This document shows, one piece after another, positions 1 through 5,498 of a DNA stretch of 5,498 nucleotides; positions within the stretch are counted from its first letter, which is position 1; each line of letters starts with the position of its first letter. Position numbers and translations under genes: made by a program. The stretch comes from Alphaproteobacteria bacterium (GTDB lineage: Bacteria; Pseudomonadota; Alphaproteobacteria; Sphingomonadales; Emcibacteraceae). The stretch covers positions 1-5,498 of the forward strand of contig JAUILB010000207.1 of NCBI GenBank assembly GCA_030432815.1. Reading direction: 5' to 3'. The notes under the pieces are model-generated. The model was not told where the DNA came from, ran no database searches, and worked only from the letters and a program-made list of their open reading frames with translations.

Positions 1-68
1 GGTATAATTGCCTTATGGCTTTCAGGCACTGAAAGATATTCACCTGAAAGCCATAAGGCAATTATACC
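1..68. repeat. Terminal perfect inverted repeat, probable fold-back chimera
   Basis: Bases 1-26 are the exact reverse complement of bases 43-68, around a 16-base spacer (27-42). Bases 43-68 fit the permease reading frame and family sequence (GGIIALWLSGEYLSVP); bases 1-23 do not. The repeat touches the very first base of the window and interrupts a conserved coding region. That pattern is expected of a strand that folded back and copied itself during amplification or assembly, rather than of a functional element. Within it, CTTTCAG (19-25) and CTGAAAG (29-35) form an additional short stem. Confidence 0.9.
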
Positions 69-2765
69 TCCGGTCATGGCAAATGGAATGTTGCTTAAAA
101 CCAACAGAGCCTGCCTTACTGATTTAAATGTTATAAAAAGGAGCAGAAAAATAAGGCCAAGTGCAACAGGGACGACGATACCAAGTCTTTTTGCCGCCCG
201 CTGCTGATTTTCAAACTGTCCACCCCAATCAAGCGTGTATCCGCTGGGAAGATTTATATTCTGAGCAACAATTTCTTTTGCTTCATCCACATACCCTACA
301 AGATCTCTGCCTGCAACATTTGCGATCACAACAACCATACGCGACCCCTGTTCCCGTTGAATTGATACAGGACCCACAACACGTTCAATTCTCGCAACTG
401 CTGAAAGGGGAATTCTACGTCCTTCAGGCAATGTAATAATGAGGTTCTCAAATTCTGCTGGGCTGTTTCTAAGATCGTTTTGCCCTTTTATTATTATAGG
501 TGATCGCCTGGCTCCCTCATAGACTAACCCCACATTTAGTCCTTCAATCTGCGTCCTTAATACCTGTGTTATTTCATCTACTGTCAAGCCAAAACGGCCC
601 GCTGTCATTTGATCTACATCCAGAAGTAAATATTGCGCTCCTTCATTAGCTGTTTTGTATACATTGTCGGCTCCATCAATTTTCCCAATGAGATTAATGA
701 TATTTTCACCTATTTCATTCAGAACATTTTGATCTTCACCAAATATTTTAATGGCTATATCACCGCGGACACCGGTCAGCATTTCCGATACCCTCATTTC
801 AATTGGCTGGGTAAAATTGAATGCCACACCAGGTATTTTTTCCAGAGCAAGCGATATGTTTTCGATAAGCTCCTCTTTGCTGTTAACGGTCCACTCCTCT
901 TCTGGTTTAAAGATCAAAAACCCATCGGTTTCATTTAACCCCATAGGGTCCAGCCCGATTTCATCAGAGCCAACCCGGGATACCATTCCTTTTATCTCTG
1001 GTACGTTTTCCATTAGGATCTGCTGAATACGGCTATCCAGCTCCATCGATTTTTCCAAGGTTATTGAAGGAAGTTTTTCCGATTGAACAATAACGTCACC
1101 TTCATCCATTGTTGGCATAAATGTTTTACCCACCTGCATATAGACAAAGGTTGCAAGAACCAACAATCCTCCCGAAAATAAAAACACTATACGTTTATTT
1201 TCCAGTGACCAATTTAACAACGGGACATATTTGCGCTGTATGAACTTTACAAGTCGTGTATCTTCGTGCCCAACTTTACGCGGCAAATAAGACGCCACAA
1301 CGGGGATCACTGTTAAAGAAAGGAATAATGAACACGTCAGTGCAAAAACAATTGTAAGTGCGACAGGTGAAAATAATTTTCCTTCTAATCCCTGAAGGGA
1401 CAGCAAGGGCAAAAACACAATGATAATAATCAACATACCAGATGTGACAGGTAAAGAAACTTCGCTGACGGCCCGATAAATCATGTGCAATTTAGGGTGA
1501 CCCGATTGGTTCTTATTGGATAAATGGGTAACAATATTTTCAACAACAACAACAGCGGCATCAACCAGTATACCAATCGCTATGGCTAAACCTCCAAGGC
1601 TCATCAAATTTGCGGACATGCCAAATCTGTTCATTAAAATAAATGTCGAAAGGGCCGCCAAGGGCAAAATAAGAGCTACGGTTAAAGCCACTCTGATATC
1701 GCCAAGAAAAATCACAAGCAAAATAAGAACAAGAAAAATTGCCTCGCTGAGTGCCGTGGATACTGAATTTATAGCCCGATCAATAAGCGTTCCACGGTCA
1801 TAAAATGTATTGATTTCAATATCACCCGGCAAGCTTGCTTCAATTGATGTAAGCTTCTCTTCTATGCCTGCGACAACCTCTCTGGCATTTGCCCCTCGGA
1901 GGCTTAAGACAAGTCCTTCAACCGCTTCACCCATTCCATTGGCTGTAACCCCTCCATATCGGGTAATAGATCCTATACGAACATCAGCAATATCACCAAT
2001 TCTGACTGGTTCTGAAGAATGCTCCCTTACGACAATTCTTTCAATATCTGAAAGATCTGTAATACTGCCTGTTGTGCGTACTAAAAGTACTTCTTCCCCT
2101 TCATTAAGACGTCCTGCACCATCATTCATGTTGTTTTTTTCGATTGCATCAATCAGTTCAGAGTAGGTTATATCTTGTGCCAACATTGTTGAATTATCCG
2201 GTACGATCTCAAATGTTTTAACAAGACCACCAAGTGCATTCACATCCGCAACACCGGGAACACTGCGCAGTGCGGGCCTGATAACCCAATCAAGCAAAGT
2301 TCTTTTTTCCATCAATGTCATGCTGTCACCCTCGATCGTAAACATATACATTTCACCAAGAGGTGTCGTCATCGGGGCTATTCCACCTGTTATTCCAGAG
2401 GGCAAATCTTCCATGATGGCACTTAATCGCTCAGATACCTGCTGCCGCGCCCAATAAATGTCTGTTCCTTCATCAAAATCGATTGTGATATCCGTGAGCG
2501 CATATTTGGAAATGGACCTCAACATGCTCTGGTTTGGTAAACCCAGCATTTCGACCTCTATCAAAGCCGTAATTCTTGCTTCGATTTCTTCTGGTGTCAT
2601 ACCTGGCGCTTTAAGAATTATTTTAACCTGTGTTGTTGAAACATCAGGAAAGGCGTCAATTGGTGTTCTTTGAAACGAGTACCATCCAGCCACAATTATC
2701 AGGGTGGACATTAAAAGAATAATAAGCCTTTGAGTTAAGGAAAATTGAATAAGTTTATCTAACAT
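1..2765 (-). CDS. CusA/CzcA-family heavy-metal efflux RND permease, 3' end missing
   Basis: Inner-membrane proton/cation antiporter of a tripartite metal exporter. The reading frame is open from ATG at 2765 to the left edge (921 codons plus 2 bases) with no stop or frameshift. Seen in order: TM1 (about residues 13-31); the hallmark N-terminal porter stretch with PIDAFPD, EEIEARIT, SISKYALTDITI and DIYWARQQV; TM2-TM6 from about residue 338, including the TM4 motif AIAIGILVDAAVVVVEN with proton-relay D402 and E409; TM7 (526-543) followed by FMPTMDEGD (549-557); the second porter domain; then TM8 and TM9. Family members are about 1,020-1,060 residues long, so TM10-TM12 are absent. Native sequence seems to stop near Pro914: the family continues SVPASVGFIAL, whereas here it becomes SVPESHKAIIP, a back-copy of the gene itself. 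The start overlaps the adaptor stop by one base (TAATG). The family is certain. The metal is not: TM4 is CusA-like, but the CusA Met triad is absent. Confidence 0.95.
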   Translation of the reverse strand, partial: MLDKLIQFSLTQRLIILLMSTLIIVAGWYSFQRTPIDAFPDVSTTQVKIILKAPGMTPEEIEARITALIEVEMLGLPNQSMLRSISKYALTDITIDFDEGTDIYWARQQVSERLSAIMEDLPSGITGGIAPMTTPLGEMYMFTIEGDSMTLMEKRTLLDWVIRPALRSVPGVADVNALGGLVKTFEIVPDNSTMLAQDITYSELIDAIEKNNMNDGAGRLNEGEEVLLVRTTGSITDLSDIERIVVREHSSEPVRIGDIADVRIGSITRYGGVTANGMGEAVEGLVLSLRGANAREVVAGIEEKLTSIEASLPGDIEINTFYDRGTLIDRAINSVSTALSEAIFLVLILLVIFLGDIRVALTVALILPLAALSTFILMNRFGMSANLMSLGGLAIAIGILVDAAVVVVENIVTHLSNKNQSGHPKLHMIYRAVSEVSLPVTSGMLIIIIVFLPLLSLQGLEGKLFSPVALTIVFALTCSLFLSLTVIPVVASYLPRKVGHEDTRLVKFIQRKYVPLLNWSLENKRIVFLFSGGLLVLATFVYMQVGKTFMPTMDEGDVIVQSEKLPSITLEKSMELDSRIQQILMENVPEIKGMVSRVGSDEIGLDPMGLNETDGFLIFKPEEEWTVNSKEELIENISLALEKIPGVAFNFTQPIEMRVSEMLTGVRGDIAIKIFGEDQNVLNEIGENIINLIGKIDGADNVYKTANEGAQYLLLDVDQMTAGRFGLTVDEITQVLRTQIEGLNVGLVYEGARRSPIIIKGQNDLRNSPAEFENLIITLPEGRRIPLSAVARIERVVGPVSIQREQGSRMVVVIANVAGRDLVGYVDEAKEIVAQNINLPSGYTLDWGGQFENQQRAAKRLGIVVPVALGLIFLLLFITFKSVRQALLVLSNIPFAMTGGIIALWLSGEYLSVPESHKAII

Positions 2766-3883
2766 TATTCATCACTCCCCAAGCCTTCCAGAATTCCTTT
2801 CAGCGTAACAATGCCTGTTATCGCTATCTTGTCATTCGAATTAATATCCCCTGCAACGACAATTGTGCTGCCCTCTTCAGATATGATAGTCACGGGCTTT
2901 AAAGTAAAACCATCGGATATACGTACAAAAATCGCCGACGTATTATTTTCGCGTATAACAGATGCAGTTGGAATTCGGTAATAAATTCCCGAGCTCATTT
3001 GTTGATCAAAGGTAACGTTGACATATTGCCCTGGAATAAGTTGCTTTTGACTACCATCCAGCAAGCCCCTTACTAAAACACCCTGATCTTCTTCATGCAC
3101 CATTTGACCGATTGTTATAATTTCTCCCTTTATATCGGTTCCCGCTATATTAATCTTGTCACCAAGGCTTAAAGAAGAACGCAACAATAGAGGCACATGA
3201 ATTTCGAGCCACAGCCTGTCTATTTGGCCCAGATTATACAAAGCAGTCATTTCATCTACTTGTTCTCCAGTTTCAACAAACTGTCTCAACACTGTACCAT
3301 CAAATGGTGCATTAATAATCATTGTTCGCTTTAAGTCGCGTGAAGCTTGTAGTTTTTCAATCTGCTCATCGCTCATCCCTGAGAAGGAAAGAGTTTGCCG
3401 TGTACGAACGAGCGAAGATTCTGCTTCATGAAGTTCCGTTTGCCCTGCAAGGAAAGCTTTTTCAGAGATTATACCATCCTTAATAAGTTCTTCGTTACGG
3501 GAATGATTTCGGCTTGTGATCGTGTACCTAGACAATGCTTCCAGAAAATTTTGTTGGGCCTCAAGAAAATCCGGACTGGAAATTTCGGCAAGCATATCGC
3601 CTTCTTTTATAGTATCACCTTCCGCAACAACCAGCGCATTTACAACACCAGACATCATGGATGTTAGAACCCTCATCTTGTCATTTGGAATAACAACCTG
3701 CGCAGGAAAATTTTTGCTGGAAGTTGATGAAACCTGAACAGGATTAGCAAGATTTATTTCCATTTCATCAATTTGATTTTCGGAAATTCTTAATATTTCC
3801 TGCGCGTTACTGAATGTAGCTCCGTGCAGCAAGCCCAAGCCTGTAACCAAAGTACATATTAAAATGTTAAAGTTCATTTTCAC
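2765..3883 (-). CDS. RND efflux periplasmic adaptor (membrane-fusion protein, CzcB/CusB type)
   Basis: Periplasmic adaptor that bridges the RND pump and the outer-membrane channel; 372 residues. A signal peptide (about 1-27) has a hydrophobic core and a likely cut after SNA27. There is no lipobox Cys, so the adaptor is probably not a lipoprotein. Domains in order: a short N-terminal strand with ISENQID, typical of the CzcB group (33-39); first half of the lipoyl/barrel-sandwich domain around MSGVVNALVVAEGDTIKEGD (77-96); a helical hairpin (about 105-180); second lipoyl half around INAPFDGTV (190-198); a beta-barrel; and a membrane-proximal C-terminal domain. It is shorter than CzcB (about 520) and lacks a His-rich or multi-Met N-terminus. 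The start is taken as GTG: its GTGA overlaps the upstream TGA stop, and AGGAG lies 10 bases away. An in-frame ATG two codons on (3877) would be 16 bases from that AGGAG, so it is less likely. The stop overlaps the pump start. The family call is secure; the substrate is not visible. Confidence 0.94.
   Translation of the reverse strand: MKMNFNILICTLVTGLGLLHGATFSNAQEILRISENQIDEMEINLANPVQVSSTSSKNFPAQVVIPNDKMRVLTSMMSGVVNALVVAEGDTIKEGDMLAEISSPDFLEAQQNFLEALSRYTITSRNHSRNEELIKDGIISEKAFLAGQTELHEAESSLVRTRQTLSFSGMSDEQIEKLQASRDLKRTMIINAPFDGTVLRQFVETGEQVDEMTALYNLGQIDRLWLEIHVPLLLRSSLSLGDKINIAGTDIKGEIITIGQMVHEEDQGVLVRGLLDGSQKQLIPGQYVNVTFDQQMSSGIYYRIPTASVIRENNTSAIFVRISDGFTLKPVTIISEEGSTIVVAGDINSNDKIAITGIVTLKGILEGLGSDE
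2775..2780 (-). promoter_or_regulatory. Shine-Dalgarno of the RND permease gene
   Basis: GGGGAG on the minus strand, within the final codons of the adaptor gene, 9 bases before ATG 2765. Together with the TAATG overlap it supports this start over any downstream ATG, and the resulting N-terminus leads directly into TM1. Confidence 0.7.
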
Positions 3884-5148
3884 GGTAACAATACTCCTAA
3901 AATCTGATTTTGACGAGCAACAGCCCGCTTACATTCAAGCTCGATTCTTTTTTTACTGAGTGAGGAAATGAAATATTCATCCTGAATTTTCAGTAAATCA
4001 ATTAGATTGCTTTCACCTACATCGTAAGCTTTTTGACCTAATCGAAGATTTTCTTCAGCCAGTGACAAATGCTCTCTCATTATTGGTAATTGGGTCTCAC
4101 AAATTTCAAGCTCATGCTCGGCATCATGTAATGCGAGCTTTAAATCCCTTTTGATGAATTCTTTGCTTTTTTCTGCTTCTGCCACTGCCAGAGCCGCTTC
4201 CATTCTTTTGGAATTTGTATGAGACCCGGCACCTAATGGAATAGATATTCCGACATTGACTGAATTTATATCGCGATCAAAAACCGATCCGCGTTCTTTT
4301 TTTAATCCAAATGATAGCGACGGCGCACTTGACCAGCTGTTTTTTTGTATTTCATAATCGGCCCTGATCAGATCAGCATTGGCGTCTGCAAAAACCAATA
4401 CGGGATAATTTTCGATATCTGATTCCAAATCACCTAAATTATCAGATATAATCCTTTCCTCCTCAATAAGCGCAGGAGCCAAAGTTAACCCCGTAAGGCT
4501 TTCATATCGTCTGGCAACATCAATATATTCCGCATCAGCATTTAAAAGGACGATCTTCTGATCCATTACTTTTTGAGAGCTCATGATTGTATCTTTTTTG
4601 GGGATATTTCCAGATGCAACTCCCCTCAGGATTAATTGGTGTAATTGTTCTGCTAGGTTTAAATTACGCGTTGCTTCATCAAGTCCGAGCTCAGCCAATT
4701 TAAGTTCCCAAAGCAGTTCTCTTACCTGACCTGTTATTTCCAACTCCACTAATTTTTCAAATGCCTCATTTTCTCTGTCAGACATTCTGGCCTTAAGTTT
4801 ATTTGCTGCTTTCTGACCTGGCATCCAAAGTGGTAGATTAAGAGAGCTTTCCCATTCTCTTAATCCTTGGTTAGACATTACAGAATCGTTTTGATGGCTG
4901 ATTGATAAATTAGGAGTGTCTGAAAACAGACTTGAGGCCTTATTTGATAATGCTGTTGTATATTTTTCTTTCGATCGCAGAACAATATTATTTGGTGATC
5001 TGGTAATAGCAGCCGCCACAACATCAGCTGGGGTAAGCGATGATGTTATTTCAATTTTTAACTCTTCCTTTATATGATCTTCTTGAGCAATAGCTTGCGT
5101 TAAGCTGACCAAAACAAACAGAAACCAGAGCACTGTTCTTACAACCAT
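3880..5148 (-). CDS. TolC/CzcC-family outer-membrane efflux protein
   Basis: Outer-membrane factor, expected to form a trimeric beta-barrel with a periplasmic helical tunnel that receives substrate from the pump-adaptor complex. It has 422 residues from ATG 5148, the usual size for the CzcC branch. A signal peptide spans 1-21 (MVVR, hydrophobic core, cleavage after AIA21). Two OEP repeats are visible. The first has strand and turn PLWMPGQ (106-112), typical of CzcC-like proteins, and a helix with RGVASGNIPKKD (175-186). The second has strands near PSLSFGLKKERG (276-287) and VNVGISIPLG (297-306), then the signature helix LGQKAYDVGESNLIDLLKIQ (370-389). No lipidated Cys follows the signal. The frame also runs upstream to TTG 5232, but ATG 5148 has AAGGAG 8 bases away and begins a clean signal peptide, so I use it. 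First gene of the three-gene operon; its TGA stop overlaps the adaptor start. Confidence 0.94.
   Translation of the reverse strand: MVVRTVLWFLFVLVSLTQAIAQEDHIKEELKIEITSSLTPADVVAAAITRSPNNIVLRSKEKYTTALSNKASSLFSDTPNLSISHQNDSVMSNQGLREWESSLNLPLWMPGQKAANKLKARMSDRENEAFEKLVELEITGQVRELLWELKLAELGLDEATRNLNLAEQLHQLILRGVASGNIPKKDTIMSSQKVMDQKIVLLNADAEYIDVARRYESLTGLTLAPALIEEERIISDNLGDLESDIENYPVLVFADANADLIRADYEIQKNSWSSAPSLSFGLKKERGSVFDRDINSVNVGISIPLGAGSHTNSKRMEAALAVAEAEKSKEFIKRDLKLALHDAEHELEICETQLPIMREHLSLAEENLRLGQKAYDVGESNLIDLLKIQDEYFISSLSKKRIELECKRAVARQNQILGVLLP
3894..3898 (-). promoter_or_regulatory. Shine-Dalgarno of the adaptor gene, favouring the GTG start
   Basis: AGGAG on the minus strand lies inside the last codons of the outer-membrane factor gene, 10 bases before GTG 3883 and 16 bases before ATG 3877. 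The spacing favours GTG, and with it the GTGA overlap typical of translational coupling. Confidence 0.6.
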
Positions 5149-5156
5149 TCCGTCTT

Positions 5157-5162
5157 CTCCTT
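5157..5162 (-). promoter_or_regulatory. Shine-Dalgarno deciding the outer-membrane factor start
   Basis: AAGGAG on the minus strand, 8 bases upstream of ATG 5148. It decides against the longer reading from TTG 5232, which has no purine-rich site and would lie only about 5 bases from the predicted transcription start. Confidence 0.8.
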
Positions 5163-5175
5163 TATCACTTAGGAG
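5157..5175 (-). promoter_or_regulatory. Possible hairpin masking the Shine-Dalgarno
   Basis: On the minus strand CTCCT (5175-5171, within ACCTCCT, itself an anti-Shine-Dalgarno sequence) is the exact complement of AGGAG (5161-5157), with a 9-base loop. The 5-bp stem would cover the ribosome binding site of the first operon gene. The stem is short and could be fortuitous. Confidence 0.3.
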
Positions 5176-5243
5176 GTCTTTAACACATGGACCTGAAACG
5201 AAACTGAAAAAATGCAGCGATCTGAAATTCAATGATGGAATTG

Positions 5244-5271
5244 ATTATATAGATTAGGCTTATTCGGATAA
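5244..5271 (-). promoter_or_regulatory. Putative sigma70-type promoter of the efflux operon
   Basis: On the minus strand a perfect TATAAT (5249-5244) is preceded at 16 bases by TTATCC (5271-5266), a weak -35 with 3 of 6 consensus bases. Transcription would start near 5237, leaving a leader of about 90 bases before the ATG at 5148. No MerR-type dyad or CusR-like box is visible between or beside the hexamers. The -10 match is strong in AT-rich DNA, where chance matches are common. Its position between the two transcription units supports it. Confidence 0.55.
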
Positions 5272-5378
5272 TTACCTTTTTATTGGCACACTCAGTGATA
5301 CAAAATTATGGATATCCGCTGCACCCACGGGCACTGCTTTTCTTTTATTCGCAGCTACAATATGATCTGATTCCTGCC

Positions 5379-5498
5379 CTAGAGGTCATCGGGGCTTCCG
5401 TAGACAACTTTACCGCCAAACAGGGTCAGTAATACTTTTGTATCTGAAATTCTGGATGGTTCAATATCAAACAGGTTCTGATCTAGCACAACAAGATC
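5379..5498 (-). CDS. Amidohydrolase family protein (YtcJ-like), C-terminal fragment
   Basis: The last 39 codons of a gene whose 5' part lies beyond the right edge, ending in TAG at 5381-5379. The peptide begins DLVVLDQNLFDIEPSRI and continues with a KVLLTLFGGKVVY block. This is the usual closing segment of the YtcJ/Amidohydrolase_3 group, in which the chain returns to the small beta-sandwich domain with ADLVVLD and then GGKVVY. These are metal-dependent hydrolases of varied, often unknown substrates, and none of the metal ligands lie in this fragment. The final residues GSPDDL extend slightly past the usual end. It has the same orientation as the efflux genes but is separated from them by 230 bases with their own promoter, so a shared function is not implied. 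The call rests on a short tail: good for the broad amidohydrolase fold, weaker for the subfamily. Confidence 0.75.
   Translation of the reverse strand, partial: DLVVLDQNLFDIEPSRISDTKVLLTLFGGKVVYGSPDDL

Noticed and set aside
1..68. Attachment site, transposon end or hairpin telomere
   Set aside because: Both arms are pump coding sequence (one sense, one copied back), with no transposase, target duplication or other mobile signature.
161..2673. Several plus-strand open frames of 70-118 codons under the pump gene
   Set aside because: They run antisense to a continuous, strongly conserved RND coding sequence and their peptides show no recognisable domain.
3395..3737. Plus-strand open frames under the adaptor gene
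   Set aside because: They are antisense shadows of the lipoyl and hairpin coding region, without ribosome sites or family resemblance.
5171..5207. Plus-strand AGGAGGT followed 9 bases later by ATG (5187)
   Set aside because: The frame stops after six codons (MDLKRN). The site is better explained as chance or as the complement of the anti-Shine-Dalgarno arm.
5149..5232. 28-codon N-terminal extension of the outer-membrane factor from TTG 5232
   Set aside because: It has no ribosome site, lies about 5 bases from the likely transcription start, and would bury the clean signal peptide that begins at 5148.
5310..5317. GGATATCC 8-base palindrome as an operator
   Set aside because: It is too short, lies about 40 bases upstream of the -35, and is not repeated.
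5318..5337. GC-rich imperfect palindrome that might be a terminator
   Set aside because: In the minus direction the stem is fair with G-U pairs but no T-run follows. In the plus direction a T-rich run follows, but the stem has three mismatches and no plus-strand gene ends there.

Overview
The window looks like a complete short contig from a Gram-negative bacterium. It encodes an outer-membrane factor and a periplasmic adaptor, the codon use is moderately AT-rich, and a good sigma70-type -10 box precedes the operon. A proteobacterium is plausible, but nothing here fixes the genus. Every gene I can support lies on the minus strand, so the window reads biologically from right to left.

Right edge (5379-5498): the last 39 codons of a protein resembling the C-terminus of YtcJ-type metal-dependent amidohydrolases. 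Next comes a 230-base intergenic region (5149-5378). It holds a TATAAT-type promoter, a leader of about 90 bases, and a strong Shine-Dalgarno that a nearby anti-Shine-Dalgarno-like segment could mask. Then come three tightly packed genes in czcCBA order: a TolC/CzcC-type outer-membrane factor (3880-5148), a CzcB/CusB-type membrane-fusion adaptor (2765-3883), and a CusA/CzcA-type RND pump (2765 down to the left edge). The stop/start overlaps are GTGA and TAATG, so translation of the three is probably coupled. The products should assemble into one tripartite pump: inner-membrane proton-driven permease, periplasmic adaptor and outer-membrane channel, exporting metal cations.

The substrate is not obvious. 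Transmembrane helix 4 of the pump is CusA-like (an Ala where CzcA has its first Asp), but the three export-site Met residues of E. coli CusA are replaced by Gln/Glu/Glu, and the late part of the protein reads like CzcA. The adaptor lacks both the Met cluster of CusB and a His-rich N-terminus. No regulator, metallochaperone or sensor kinase is present in the window.

Left edge (1-68): a perfect 26-base inverted repeat with a 16-base spacer ends the sequence. It falls inside the conserved pump coding sequence and replaces the expected continuation with a back-copy of the same gene. The best reading is a fold-back chimera at the contig end. If so, roughly the first 22-25 bases are not native sequence and the pump is truncated after about residue 914, losing its last three transmembrane helices. 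I found no RNA genes, CRISPR arrays, insertion sequences or previously undescribed system.
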